From Collinsella sp. (GTDB taxonomy: Bacteria > Actinomycetota > Coriobacteriia > Coriobacteriales > Coriobacteriaceae): 64,000 bases of DNA. Where the stretch lies: contig JAUMOL010000030.1 in the NCBI GenBank assembly GCA_031295385.1, positions 41,408 through 105,407 of the forward strand. Reading direction: 5' to 3'. The position numbers and the translations under genes are program-made. This document shows positions 17,371 through 28,001 of this stretch, piece after piece (within the stretch, counting starts at the first letter, position 1; each line of letters starts with the position of its first letter). The notes under the pieces were generated by a model, which saw nothing but the letters and a program-made list of their open reading frames with translations, was not told the DNA's origin and made no database searches.

Positions 17371-19041
17371 CTAGTGGCGAAGTCCCAGCAACCCGCGGCC
17401 GCGATGACGGGCGTCGGCGTGTACTTGAGCGTGCGGGCCGGCGGCTTTGACGGACTCGGGCAGGTGCGAGTACTTCTTCTCGAAGTTCTCCTCGAACATC
17501 ACTGCCAGGTTGTGCGCGGCCTCGTCATAGCGCGCGGTGCTCTGCCAGTATTGGCGCGGCACCAGGATGCCATCGGGCACGCCGTGGCACGTCGTGGGAA
17601 TGTCGACGTTAAAGATGTCGTCGTGCAAGAACTCGCTATCCTCGATGGTGCCGTCGAGGGCGCGCGCGACCAGCGAGCGCGTGTAGGCCAGCTCGATGCG
17701 ATGGCCCACGCCGTAGCCGCCGCCAATCCAGCCGGTGTTGACCAGGTACACGCGCGTGCGACCGTCGGCGATACGCTCGCCAAGCATCTTGGCGTAAACC
17801 ATGGGGTCGAGCGGCATAAACGGCTCACCGAACAGCGAAGAGAACGTGGGTGTGGGCTCGGTGACGCCGACCTCGGTGCCGGGAATCTTAGCCGTAAAGC
17901 CCGTCACAAAGTGGTACATGGCGGCGTCGGCCGTCAGGCGCGAGATGGGCGGCAGCACGCCAAAAGCGTCGCAAGTCAGGAACAGCACGACACTCGGAGT
18001 GGTGCCCATGCCCTTAGTCCACGCGTTAGGAATGTGCTCCACGGGATAGGCCACGCGCGTGTTGTGCGTGATCGAGATGTCGTCGTAGTTGGGTTTGCGA
18101 TTCTTATCGAGCACCACGTTTTCACAAATGGCGCCAAAACGGACGGCGTTGAAGATCTCGGGCTCGTGGAAGGCGTCCAGGCCCTCGCATTTTGCGTAGC
18201 AGCCACCCTCGATGTTGAAGATACCCATGTCGGACCAACCGTGCTCGTCGTCGCCGATCAGCAGGCGCGTGGGATTGGCCGAAAGCGTGGTCTTGCCGGT
18301 GCCGGACAGGCCAAAGAACACGGCGGTCTCGTGCGTGACGGGATCCATGCTGGCCGAGCAGTGCATGGGCAGCACGTCGTCCTCGACGGGCAGCAGGTAA
18401 TTCATAACGCTGAAGATGGACTTTTTGATCTCGCCGGAGTAGCCGGTACCCGCGACCAAAATCACGCGCTCCTGGAAGTTGATGACCACGGCGGCGCTGG
18501 AGTTGAGGCCCTTGATGGCAGGGTCGCATTGGTAGCCCGGCGCGGCGAGCACGCAGAAGTCCGGCTCGCCGGTGCGCGCGATTTCGCGGGCGAGCGGGCG
18601 AGCGAGCATCTGCTTAATGAAGAGCGCCTGGCTGGCACGCTCGCAGGCGACGAGCAGGCGGCGCGTGTGGTTGCGGTCGGCGCCGGCCATGCCGCGGGTG
18701 ACGAACACATCGCGCTCGTTGAGATAGTCGACGATGCCGGCTTTGATGACCTCGTAGCTTTCGACGGACAGCGGGCGGTTGACCGCGCCCCAGGCAATCT
18801 TGTCGTGAACATCGGGGGTGTCAACGATAAAGCGATCGTTGGGAGAACGGCCGGTGCGCTCCCCCGTCTCGATCACCAGCGCGCCGTTGGATGCCATGCG
18901 GCCTTCTTCGCGGCGGATGGCATGCTCGACGAGCTCCGCGGCGGGTAGATCGACCAGCAGACGGGGCTGGTTCTCGGCGGGATCTTCGACCAGTGTAATG
19001 CCAAAGTTGGACAGAACTTCTGCAGGGGTAACACCAGGCAT
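17371..19041 (-). CDS. pckA: Phosphoenolpyruvate carboxykinase (ATP)
   Basis: The enzyme interconverts oxaloacetate and PEP using ATP/ADP, in gluconeogenesis or, in fermenting anaerobes, in CO2 fixation toward succinate. The 556-residue product shows RTGRSPNDRFIVD, the substrate loop, the kinase-1a P-loop GLSGTGKTTLS, the metal-binding LIGDDEHGWSD and the late RVYLVNTGW motif. The last ~15 residues (Arg/Gly/His-rich) extend past the usual end. AAAGGAGG lies before the ATG at 19041; the upstream frame is rejected. Confidence 0.96.
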   Translation of the reverse strand: MPGVTPAEVLSNFGITLVEDPAENQPRLLVDLPAAELVEHAIRREEGRMASNGALVIETGERTGRSPNDRFIVDTPDVHDKIAWGAVNRPLSVESYEVIKAGIVDYLNERDVFVTRGMAGADRNHTRRLLVACERASQALFIKQMLARPLAREIARTGEPDFCVLAAPGYQCDPAIKGLNSSAAVVINFQERVILVAGTGYSGEIKKSIFSVMNYLLPVEDDVLPMHCSASMDPVTHETAVFFGLSGTGKTTLSANPTRLLIGDDEHGWSDMGIFNIEGGCYAKCEGLDAFHEPEIFNAVRFGAICENVVLDKNRKPNYDDISITHNTRVAYPVEHIPNAWTKGMGTTPSVVLFLTCDAFGVLPPISRLTADAAMYHFVTGFTAKIPGTEVGVTEPTPTFSSLFGEPFMPLDPMVYAKMLGERIADGRTRVYLVNTGWIGGGYGVGHRIELAYTRSLVARALDGTIEDSEFLHDDIFNVDIPTTCHGVPDGILVPRQYWQSTARYDEAAHNLAVMFEENFEKKYSHLPESVKAAGPHAQVHADARHRGRGLLGLRH

Positions 19042-19189
19042 GGGGCCTCCTTTAAAAACGCGACACGTGGACGCGACGAGCACTTTACTCACGTAAAGCC
19101 CGTTGTACCCGATATGCAAAAACGTTTTTGCGGCAAGGGTGGCAAGCCCGCCCAACGGTCAAAAATCGCAGGCAAGCGGCCTAGTCATT

Positions 19190-19292
19190 GGGGACACTCT
19201 TGAACAGGCAACATTCAAGGAGTGTCCCCGGATGCCGGCACTTAGGGACGTTCCCAAAGTGCCGGCACATAAGGAACGTCCCTAAGTGCCGA
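19190..19292. repeat. Repeat cluster, family B
   Basis: GGGGACACTC and GAGTGTCCCC form a hairpin around a 20-nt insert, followed by three GTGCCGGCA-type units separated by GGGACGTTCCC and GGAACGTCCC. It occupies the gap between divergent pckA and the flippase-like gene. In the 352-bp gap 19042-19393 I see otherwise only a -10 box TATACT at 19360-19365. Confidence 0.8.
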
Positions 19293-19393
19293 CTACCGAA
19301 TGGCGCCGCCGAAATTATCGAACAACCTGTTCAAAAACACGAGCGGACACCGCGGTGTCTATACTAGAGCGCAGCAATAGAAAGGACCCCGCT

Positions 19394-20974
19394 TTGAGCA
19401 TCACGCCCCTCGATAGCATTCGCCGCGCCATCGCCCGCCGTAACGGCATCTCCAACCCCGCTGCATCGAAAGACGGCGCCGCGAAGGCCCAGGGCGGCCG
19501 CATCGAGAACGGCCTGTTCCCCGCCTCCCACACGGCCGAAGAGCTCGCACGCATCCAGGAGCTGAGTCAGCGCAACGCCGGCGGACCCGATAGCAGCCAA
19601 GCCACACGTCGCCGGCGCGAACGCGATCGGGAGCCCGGCCCCGTCCGCCGCATGGTCAACGCTTGGTGGAACCGTCTGCTCGGCGCCGTCTACGGCGGCG
19701 GCTTCTCCATGCAGGAAGCGGAATACGAGGAGCACGTCACCAGCCGCGACTATCTTTGGAACACCCTCGGCACCGCCGTGTGGGGCCTGGCGTTTCCGTT
19801 GCTCACCATCGTGTCTACGCAGCTCGTGGGCGCCGAAGAAGCAGGCAAATTCTCCATCGCCTTTGTCACCGGCACGCTCATCATGATCGCGTGCAACTAC
19901 GGCGTGCGCAATTTCCAGGTCTCAGACATCGACGAAAAGACGTCCTTTGCCTCCTACCAGCTCAACCGCTGGCTTTGTGGAGCGCTCGCCCTAGGCTGCG
20001 GCCTCATGTACAGCAGCGCCCGCGGCTATGATGCGCAGATGGCGACGATCGGCCTGGGCGTCTACCTGTATAAGGTCATCGACGGCGTCGCCGACGTGTA
20101 CGAAGGCCGCCTGCAGCAGGCCGACAAACTCTACTTGGCTGGAATGAGCCAAACGCTACGCTCCGTCGGCGTCATCGCGGTCTTCAGCGTGGCGCTGTTC
20201 CTCACGCGCAGCATGCCCATCGCGGCCATGGCCATGGGTGTCACCGCGATCGCCTCGCTCGTGCTGGTCACCGCGCCGCTCGCCCTGCTCGAGACCGAAA
20301 AATCGCGCCGCGTGAGCCTGCGCGAGGTCGGCCACCTGTTTGTCCAGTGCGCCCCGCTCTTTGGTGCACTGTTCCTGTTCAACCTAATTGAGAGCATGCC
20401 CAAGTTTGTGATGGAAGGCACGCTGGCATACAAATATCAGCTGTACTTTAATGCCCTGTTCTTTCCGGCGCAGGCTATTTTGCTGAGCATTGGATTTATC
20501 TATAAACCGCAGCTTCTGCGCTTGTCGAGCATTTGGGCTAATCCTCGCAAGCGTCGTCGCTTTGACCTGATTATTGTTGCCGTTATGGCGCTGATCGTGG
20601 TCATCACCGGCGCGTGCGCCGCATTTATGGCAGGTCCCGGTATTCCCCTCATGAGCTTTATGTACGGCCTCAGCTTTGAGCGCTACCGTACGCTGGCGCT
20701 GCTGATGGTCGTCGCCGGCGGCGTCACCGCGGCCATCGACTTTATCTACGCCATCATCACGGTGCTACGCCACGCTGGAGACGTCACCAAGATCTACCTG
20801 ATCTGCTTCGCCGTAAGCGTGGTGCTGCCGGTGATCCTGATTAAGCTGCTGGGTCTGATGGGCGCCGTGGTGAGCTACCTAGCCATCATGGCCCTACTCC
20901 TGGTGCTACTGATTATCGAGTACGCCCACATCCGCCAGCGCATAGAGAGGGACCGGAATCCGTACGGCGCCTAA
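19394..20974 (+). CDS. Polysaccharide-flippase-like membrane protein (MOP superfamily)
   Basis: The product is a multi-pass membrane protein of about 526 residues. It has a basic, disordered 110-residue cytoplasmic N-terminus, then about twelve hydrophobic segments beginning at LGTAVWGLAFPLLTIVSTQL. The pattern resembles lipid-linked oligosaccharide flippases, but I cannot name the substrate. The TTG start is chosen because AAAGGA is nine bp upstream and a -10 box TATACT (19360-19365) lies downstream of the alternative ATG starts, which would therefore not be on the transcript. Confidence 0.75.
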   Translation: MSITPLDSIRRAIARRNGISNPAASKDGAAKAQGGRIENGLFPASHTAEELARIQELSQRNAGGPDSSQATRRRRERDREPGPVRRMVNAWWNRLLGAVYGGGFSMQEAEYEEHVTSRDYLWNTLGTAVWGLAFPLLTIVSTQLVGAEEAGKFSIAFVTGTLIMIACNYGVRNFQVSDIDEKTSFASYQLNRWLCGALALGCGLMYSSARGYDAQMATIGLGVYLYKVIDGVADVYEGRLQQADKLYLAGMSQTLRSVGVIAVFSVALFLTRSMPIAAMAMGVTAIASLVLVTAPLALLETEKSRRVSLREVGHLFVQCAPLFGALFLFNLIESMPKFVMEGTLAYKYQLYFNALFFPAQAILLSIGFIYKPQLLRLSSIWANPRKRRRFDLIIVAVMALIVVITGACAAFMAGPGIPLMSFMYGLSFERYRTLALLMVVAGGVTAAIDFIYAIITVLRHAGDVTKIYLICFAVSVVLPVILIKLLGLMGAVVSYLAIMALLLVLLIIEYAHIRQRIERDRNPYGA

Positions 20975-21044
20975 TTGCGGCGATGGGAGCAGCTAATTTG
21001 CGGTGGAATCACCCCGGCTGGGGTCTCGTTGCGGACACGCAAAA

Positions 21045-21167
21045 CTAAGTGAGTAGACTTATACCGAATCCCGGACCACACCGACAGAGCACAAGTCTTT
21101 GACCTGCGGTTTTATTGAGGCAAATATGTTAGGTGCTCGGCATTTCCAAAAAAGTCTACTCACTTAG
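21045..21167. repeat. 123-bp element with perfect 16-bp inverted ends
   Basis: CTAAGTGAGTAGACTT at 21045-21060 is repeated exactly as its complement at 21152-21167. The 91-bp interior has no frame. It could be a miniature transposon-like insertion or a long hairpin. In the gap 20975-21281 I also see CCCCGTCCCA twice (21197, 21249) and GCTAATTTGCG-type phrases that recur near 23989. Confidence 0.7.
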
Positions 21168-21281
21168 CCAGCGGGCAGCCAAATGATTATTTAATCCCCG
21201 TCCCAGAGAAATCAATTAGCGGGCAGAAGGGCAAAAGTAGTCAAAAAAGCCCCGTCCCAAATTAGCTACCACTTGCAACGA

Positions 21282-22121
21282 TTATTCGCCCGGGTTGATG
21301 TTCGCGTAGAACTCCGCCCCATCATCGAGCCGCAGGATGCCCACGCGGCCGAACTCAGAGCCGGTGGCGGCGGCGCAGTCGATGTCGATGCGGTCGGGAA
21401 CACCGGCGGTATCCTCACCGCCCAGGCGCACGATCTGTCCGCGCCCCGACTCCTCGTCGAGTCCCGCCAGACCACCGACCTCGCAATAGCGCCCAAGCGA
21501 TACCGTGGGCGTGTGACCGCTCACCACGACCGGGCCCTTACCCTCGGTAGAAAGCAGCCCGGTCGGCACATCCCAATAGCCGTGACGAATCCACAGCAGG
21601 TCATCGGACGACTGCACTGCGAGCATCTGCTGCAGCAGCTCGCGATCGGCACCCACCGCTCCGACGCCATCGGCACAATCGACACCATGCTCAAGCAAAA
21701 ACGCGCGCGCCGCCTTCATCTCGATTCCAGCATGTACCAGCAGATACGGGCGCTCCTCGGTCTCGACCACCGCGTAGAGCGGCAGCGCGGCCATCCATCG
21801 CACGAGCTCCTCGTATGCCTCAAATTCCATGTCGTTGAGCTGCTCGCGCGTCGTCCAGCCACCGTTGATATCCCAGGTCTCGGCATCGAGCGGATCCTGA
21901 CCAATGATGGCATCGAGCATGATCTGCTCGTGATTACCCTTGAGCACGTGGGCGTTGGGCAGCGAGCGCACGAGCTTAATAACGCCGACCGGATCGGGCC
22001 CGCGATCGATCATGTCGCCCAGCACGTACAGCGTGTCGTCGGACGTCAACGAGATCTTAGACAGGGCCTCGTCAAGCGCACGCACGTGCCCGTGAGCATC
22101 AGATGTCACATAGATCGCCAT
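21282..22121 (-). CDS. Calcineurin-like metallophosphoesterase (PrpA/ApaH-like)
   Basis: The 279-residue product carries the full metallophosphoesterase signature: SDAHGH at residues 7-12, VLGDMIDRGPDP, LKGNHE, a later VHAG and SGHTPT. The spacing matches small serine/threonine or bis(nucleosyl)tetraphosphate phosphatases. The physiological substrate cannot be told from sequence. AAGGAGAGG precedes the ATG, and a good promoter is present 75 bp upstream. No signal peptide is seen. Confidence 0.88.
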   Translation of the reverse strand: MAIYVTSDAHGHVRALDEALSKISLTSDDTLYVLGDMIDRGPDPVGVIKLVRSLPNAHVLKGNHEQIMLDAIIGQDPLDAETWDINGGWTTREQLNDMEFEAYEELVRWMAALPLYAVVETEERPYLLVHAGIEMKAARAFLLEHGVDCADGVGAVGADRELLQQMLAVQSSDDLLWIRHGYWDVPTGLLSTEGKGPVVVSGHTPTVSLGRYCEVGGLAGLDEESGRGQIVRLGGEDTAGVPDRIDIDCAAATGSEFGRVGILRLDDGAEFYANINPGE

Positions 22122-22196
22122 GGTACGCCTCTCCTTGCATTGCGGCCGGAGCCCGGCGCCGCAACTAAAACTTCAAGTTGAACTTAAACGTTACCC

Positions 22197-22225
22197 ATTG
22201 TACTCCGTTGCAATAAAGCTGGAAA
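22197..22225 (-). promoter_or_regulatory. Promoter of the metallophosphoesterase gene
   Basis: On the minus strand TTTCCA (22220-22225) and TACAAT (22197-22202) are 17 bp apart. The rest of the divergent gap 22122-22374 shows no other clear signal. Confidence 0.45.
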
Positions 22226-22374
22226 GGGTTTCCGAGCAGAGGCAAAGACGGCAGCCGTCTATGACGATATCGCGCACGCCTGCAATCCAACCCCATAAAC
22301 CCACCATCTTTGGGTACAAATAACCGCAGACAACTGACCGTGCCACGCCAACCACCCAGGAGCGGACACCATCC

Positions 22375-23976
22375 ATGAACCAGATCCTTCTTTTTATCGG
22401 CCTCGTCATCATTTTGTGCCTGACCATAAAACCCGTCGGCAAAAAGCTCCCCTTCCCCACCCTGCTCATCTTTATCGCGCTGGGCATGCTGTTGGGCGTC
22501 AACGGCCCGACGCATATCGACTTTAGCGACTACGCACTCACCGAAACCGTCTGCAGCACGGCGCTGCTGTTCATCATGTTCTACGGCGGCTTTAACACCA
22601 ATATCGACCGCGCCAAGCCCGTCGCTGCGCCGGCGGTGCTGCTGAGCACGCTCGGCGTCGTCATCACTGCCGGCATCACCGGCGTGTTCGCCCACTTTGT
22701 GCTGGGCTTCGACTGGATCGGCGGCCTGCTGCTGGGATCGGTCGTGGCATCCACCGACGCGGCGAGCGTCTTTAGCGTACTGCGTGAGCACAGCCTGTCG
22801 CTGAGAGGTGGCACCGACTCGCTGCTCGAGGTCGAATCGGGCTCCAACGACCCCGTCGCCTACATGCTCACCGCTGTGCTCGCTACACTCGCGGCCGGCG
22901 GCGACATCAACATTCCCGCACTGCTGGCCAAGCAGATTATCCTGGGCGTGAGCCTGGGCCTTGCCATCGGCTGGGCGGCGGGCCGCCTGATTGAACGCGC
23001 GCACGCAACGGCCAAGGACGCGCAGACCATCTTTTTGTTCGCCGTGGCCATCGTCGCCTACGCGCTGCCGAGCTACCTGGGCGGCAACGGCTTTTTGGCT
23101 GTATACCTGGCCGGCATTGTGCTGGGTGCCAGCGACATCACCGGCAAAGTCGAGATGGCGCACTTCTTTGACACCCTCACCGAGATGGCAGAGATGACCA
23201 TCTTCTTTTTGCTGGGCCTGCTCGTTACACCCGCACGCCTGCCGCAAATGCTGCTGCCGGGCCTGGCGCTCATGGCGTTCATGCTCTTCGTGAGCCGCCC
23301 CATCGCCGTCGGCGTGCTCCTGGCGCCCTTTAAGACGAACCCCCGCCAGGTCGCGCTCGTAAGCTGGGCGGGCCTGCGCGGAGCAGCTTCGGTCGTCTTT
23401 AGTCTCTTTGCCGTGGTGGCCGGCGTTCCCGGTGGGCACGACCTGTTTGACCTGGTGTTTGTGATTGCCGCGTCGAGCATCGTGGTGCAGGGCTCGCTGC
23501 TGCCGGCGGTGGCAAAGAAGCTCGATATGATCGATGCGACCGGCGACGTGCGCCGCACCTTTAACGACTACCGCGACGAAGACGGCATGTCATTTGTAAA
23601 GCTCAAGGTGGGCGCTGGACATCCGTTTGCCGGACGCTCGCTCGCCGATATTGGCAGCGCGACGGACATGTTGGTGGTCCTGGTACTGCGCGACGGTGCG
23701 CACCCGGTGTTGCCCAACGGCGATACCGTAATTGAGGAAGGCGACCTATTGGTGATGGCTGCCCCGACGTTTGAAGAGCGTGCCGAGGTTACGCTGCGCG
23801 AGGTCACCGTGACGCCCCACGGTCGCCTGGCCGGCCAGCGCCTGCGCGATGTGCCGCAAGGCAAGCATCCGTTTATTGTGGTGATGCTCAAGCGCGAAGG
23901 CCAAACGATCATCCCCGACGGCAACACTCTAATATACGCCGGCGACGAAGCCGTCATCGCCACGCTCGCGTCGTAG
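22375..23976 (+). CDS. K+/H+ antiporter, CPA1 family with two TrkA-C domains
   Basis: The 533-residue membrane protein begins at the first transmembrane helix (MNQILLFIGLVIIL), shows the ion-site segment VVASTDAASVFSVL and the ESGSNDPVAYML motif of NhaP-type exchangers, about twelve to thirteen membrane spans to residue 390, and two cytoplasmic TrkA-C nucleotide/K+-sensing domains (about 405-460 and 475-533). This order matches NhaP2/CvrA-type potassium/proton antiporters involved in volume and pH control. AGGAG lies 12 bp upstream of the ATG. Confidence 0.9.
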   Translation: MNQILLFIGLVIILCLTIKPVGKKLPFPTLLIFIALGMLLGVNGPTHIDFSDYALTETVCSTALLFIMFYGGFNTNIDRAKPVAAPAVLLSTLGVVITAGITGVFAHFVLGFDWIGGLLLGSVVASTDAASVFSVLREHSLSLRGGTDSLLEVESGSNDPVAYMLTAVLATLAAGGDINIPALLAKQIILGVSLGLAIGWAAGRLIERAHATAKDAQTIFLFAVAIVAYALPSYLGGNGFLAVYLAGIVLGASDITGKVEMAHFFDTLTEMAEMTIFFLLGLLVTPARLPQMLLPGLALMAFMLFVSRPIAVGVLLAPFKTNPRQVALVSWAGLRGAASVVFSLFAVVAGVPGGHDLFDLVFVIAASSIVVQGSLLPAVAKKLDMIDATGDVRRTFNDYRDEDGMSFVKLKVGAGHPFAGRSLADIGSATDMLVVLVLRDGAHPVLPNGDTVIEEGDLLVMAAPTFEERAEVTLREVTVTPHGRLAGQRLRDVPQGKHPFIVVMLKREGQTIIPDGNTLIYAGDEAVIATLAS

Positions 23977-23999
23977 CGGGCAGGAGGTAGCTAATTTGC

Positions 24000-24068
24000 G
24001 ACGAAGAGATCAAGCGCCTAGAAAGCCTCATGCCTTCGCTCGCAGATTTGGATTTGCCTGAGGAGTAA
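24000..24068 (+). pseudogene. Short gene remnant
   Basis: A reading frame of 22 codons, open only since a TAG at 23988, ends in a proper stop and reads like the C-terminus of a real protein (DEEIKRLESLMPSLADLDLP). There is no start codon with a binding site in front. It is preceded by GGTAGCTAATTTGCG, a phrase that also occurs, partly inverted, at 20992 and 21256. It is probably debris left by an earlier insertion or deletion. Confidence 0.35.
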
Positions 24069-24203
24069 AGCACCCCTCCCCCATGTAACCATCCTGTAAA
24101 TCATAGCGGCGCACTCGGGTTTTGTTGTGATGCGGTCGCGTCTGGCGCTCCACTGTGCTAAAGTATCCCGAACATTCAAACGACTACGAGGGGGAACTAG
24201 AAG

Positions 24204-25328
<1,125 letters not shown>

Positions 25329-25400
25329 CCCGCAACCCGCGGGCCGAACAGCCACCTCAGACCACCCTGTTTAGATCAAAACCTGCTAAGGAGTTTTTCC

Positions 25401-26564
25401 ATGCGTAAGATTAAGACCATCGACGACATCACTAAAGACGGCAAAGTCGAGTTTGGCGAGGGCTACGAGTTTGTAAGCACCGCCGAGGAGGCCGACGCGA
25501 TCCTGATGCGCTCGACCGACTTGCACGGCTACAAGCTGCCCGAGGGCATCCGCGCCATCGCCCGCTGCGGCGCCGGCGTCAACAACATCCCCGTCGAGGA
25601 GTACGCCAAGAAGGGTGTCGTCGTCTTTAACTCCCCCGGCGCCAACAGCAACGCCGTCAAGGAGCTTGTCCTGGGCATGCTGGTGCTCTCGAGCCGCGGC
25701 GTAGTGCAGTCGATGAACTGGGTGCGTGACAACGCCGACGACCCCGAGATCCAGGTCGATGCCGAGAAGGCCAAGAAGGCCTTTGTGGGCCGCGAGCTCA
25801 AGGGCAAGCGCATCGGCGTCATCGGCCTGGGCAACGTGGGCTCCAAGGTCGCCAACGCCTGTGTCGATCTGGGCATGGATGTCTACGGCTACGATCCGTT
25901 CATTTCCGTCGAGCACGCGTGGGTACTGAGCCGCGAGGTGCAGCGCGTGGGCACGCTCGAGGACCTCTGCCGCGGCTGCGACTATCTCACCGTGCACGTG
26001 CCCAGCAAGGCCGACACCATCGGCATGATCAGCACCGAGCAGATTAACCTGCTGGCCCCGGGCGCCGTGCTCATCAACTACGCGCGCGAAACCATCATTG
26101 ACGAGGATGCCGTCGACGCCGCCCTGCGCGAGGGCAAGCTGAGCTGGTTTAGCTGCGACTTCGCCACGCCCAAGACGGTCAAGATGCCCAACACGTTTAT
26201 CACCACGCACTCGGGCGCCGGCACTGGCGAGGCCGAGGCCAACTGCGCCGATATGGCCATCAGCGAGCTCAAGGATTACCTGGAGAACGGCAACATCGCG
26301 CACAGCGTCAACTACCCCGCCTGCAGCATGGGCAAGGCGCGCGCCGCGAGCCGCATCGCCTGCCTGCACGCCAACGTGCCCAACATGATCGGCCAGATCA
26401 CGGCCATTCTCGCCAAGGACAACGCCAACGTGCAGCGCATGACCAACGAGTCCGCCGGCGAGAACGCCTACACCATGTTCGACACCGACGAGCACCTGAA
26501 CAGCAGCACAATCGAGGCGCTTAAGCAGATTCCGTCGATGTATCGCGTGCGCGTGATCAAGTAG
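25401..26564 (+). CDS. serA: D-3-phosphoglycerate dehydrogenase
   Basis: The first step of serine synthesis oxidises 3-phosphoglycerate with NAD. The 387-residue product has the D-2-hydroxyacid dehydrogenase fold: AIARCGAGVNNIPVE, the Rossmann motif GVIGLGNVGSKVAN, the catalytic Arg/Glu/His set (with NYARETIIDEDAV and a later TTHSGAGT), and a C-terminal ACT domain from about residue 315 (HANVPNMIGQITAIL). The ACT domain suggests serine feedback. AAGGAG lies before the start. A strong terminator follows. Confidence 0.95.
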   Translation: MRKIKTIDDITKDGKVEFGEGYEFVSTAEEADAILMRSTDLHGYKLPEGIRAIARCGAGVNNIPVEEYAKKGVVVFNSPGANSNAVKELVLGMLVLSSRGVVQSMNWVRDNADDPEIQVDAEKAKKAFVGRELKGKRIGVIGLGNVGSKVANACVDLGMDVYGYDPFISVEHAWVLSREVQRVGTLEDLCRGCDYLTVHVPSKADTIGMISTEQINLLAPGAVLINYARETIIDEDAVDAALREGKLSWFSCDFATPKTVKMPNTFITTHSGAGTGEAEANCADMAISELKDYLENGNIAHSVNYPACSMGKARAASRIACLHANVPNMIGQITAILAKDNANVQRMTNESAGENAYTMFDTDEHLNSSTIEALKQIPSMYRVRVIK

Positions 26565-26626
26565 CGTCGGCTGATCTGACGGACAGTTCCCCATGTGGCC
26601 TGCCCGTCACTGACATTGAATGCCCG

Positions 26627-26663
26627 CGGGGGCGCCTTTCGCACGAGAGGCGCCCCCGTTTTT
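26627..26663 (+). terminator. Terminator of serC-serA
   Basis: CGGGGGCGCCTTTC pairs with GAGAGGCGCCCCCG (one mismatch) around a GCAC loop, followed by five T. Confidence 0.9.
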
Positions 26664-26696
26664 ATGAGCGCTCCATTAAATGCACCGAGCCGCTTC

Positions 26697-26730
26697 TTGA
26701 CATACAATTTGTATGTTGACCTAACTATAT
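26697..26730 (+). promoter_or_regulatory. Promoter with perfect 17-bp palindromic operator
   Basis: TTGACA at 26697-26702 is a consensus -35 box. ACATACAATTTGTATGT (26700-26716) is a perfect palindrome with a single central base that overlaps it and fills the spacer. TAACTATAT follows as the probable -10 region, with spacing longer than ideal. A repressor bound here would block the M20 gene; the regulator is not identified. Confidence 0.6.
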
Positions 26731-26741
26731 GTGAGGTGCCT

Positions 26742-27962
26742 ATGGTTGATACAGATTTTGCTTGGCGGCTTACGCAAGGGCTCGTGCGGATCGACAGTTC
26801 CGACCCAGGTGCGTATGAGGGCGAGATTGAACGCTATATCAAAGCGTTGGTTGAGGAACGGTTGGCACAGCTGAGCCATCCGGTACTCGATGCCGTGCAG
26901 ATTGCAGAGCTCGAAGTACTCCCCGGGCGCCGCAACCTTATGGTCACCGTGCCAGGCCAAAGCGACGAGCCGCGACTCGTCTATATCTGTCATATGGATA
27001 CCGTTACGCTGGGCGATGGCTGGGACGCGGACATTCCGCCGCTCGGGACAGTTGTGCGTAACGACAAACTCTATGGCCGTGGCGCCTGCGACATGAAGGG
27101 TGGCCTGGCCTGCGCCATTGCCGCACTGGTCCATACGCTCGAGCACGTGTTGGCGGATGGCGCGCTGCCCCGCCGCGGCTTTTCGCTCATCTGCTCGGTC
27201 GACGAGGAAGATTTTATGCGTGGCTCAGAGGCCGCGATCGATGCTGGCTGGGTCGGCTCGCGCGAATGGGTGCTGGATACCGAGCCCACCGACGGACAGA
27301 TTCAGGTGGCGCACAAGGGGCGTACGTGGTTCGAGATTGAAATGGCTGGCGTGACAGCGCATGCGAGCCAGCCCTGGAAGGGCGCCGACGCCGTCGCCGC
27401 CATGGCCGAGGCCGTCTGTGCGCTGCGCCATGCGTTCGCGGCTCTGCCCGTACATGATGAGCTGGGACCATCGACCATCACGTTTGGCCAAATCGAGGGC
27501 GGCTATCGCCCCTATGTCGTGCCCGACCACGCCAAGGTCTGGGTCGACATGCGCTTGACCCCGCCGACCGATACAGCCGCCGCGACGCGCATGGTAGAGC
27601 AGGCCATCGCCGTCGCCGAAGCCGTCGTTCCCAGTTGCCATGGCAGCTACACCGTGACGGGCGACCGCCCCGCCATCGAGCGCGACCCGAACTCTCCCCT
27701 TCTAGCAGCGCTCAAGCGTGCTGCCGATGACGTGACGGACGCGGACACGACCGTCGGCTTCTTTACCGGCTACACCGACACCGCCGTCATTGCCGGCAAG
27801 ACAGGTAACCGCAATTGCATGAGCTACGGTCCCGGGTCGCTCGCGCTCGCGCACAAGCCCAACGAATATGTGCCCCACGCCGATATCGTTCGTTGTCAGC
27901 AGGTGCTAATCGCGCTCGCCGATAACGTGCTCTGGGACGCGAGCGGCCAAGTTGGGGCATAA
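26742..27962 (+). CDS. M20-family metallopeptidase / deacylase
   Basis: The 406-residue product belongs to the ArgE/DapE/CPG2 group of zinc enzymes that cleave acyl-amino acids or short peptides. Metal-site motifs are visible: CHMDTV, YGRGACDMKGGLA, the SVDEEDFMRGSE catalytic glutamates and a late His region (LALAHKPNEYV); a dimerisation lid domain lies at about 190-305. The exact substrate is not deducible. The start at 26742 follows GAGGTG and lies just behind a promoter with an operator, so the gene is probably regulated by an unknown repressor. Confidence 0.87.
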   Translation: MVDTDFAWRLTQGLVRIDSSDPGAYEGEIERYIKALVEERLAQLSHPVLDAVQIAELEVLPGRRNLMVTVPGQSDEPRLVYICHMDTVTLGDGWDADIPPLGTVVRNDKLYGRGACDMKGGLACAIAALVHTLEHVLADGALPRRGFSLICSVDEEDFMRGSEAAIDAGWVGSREWVLDTEPTDGQIQVAHKGRTWFEIEMAGVTAHASQPWKGADAVAAMAEAVCALRHAFAALPVHDELGPSTITFGQIEGGYRPYVVPDHAKVWVDMRLTPPTDTAAATRMVEQAIAVAEAVVPSCHGSYTVTGDRPAIERDPNSPLLAALKRAADDVTDADTTVGFFTGYTDTAVIAGKTGNRNCMSYGPGSLALAHKPNEYVPHADIVRCQQVLIALADNVLWDASGQVGA

Positions 27963-28001
27963 TAAGCCGCGAACAAACCGACTCGTGCGTTAGGACCGCC
28001 C

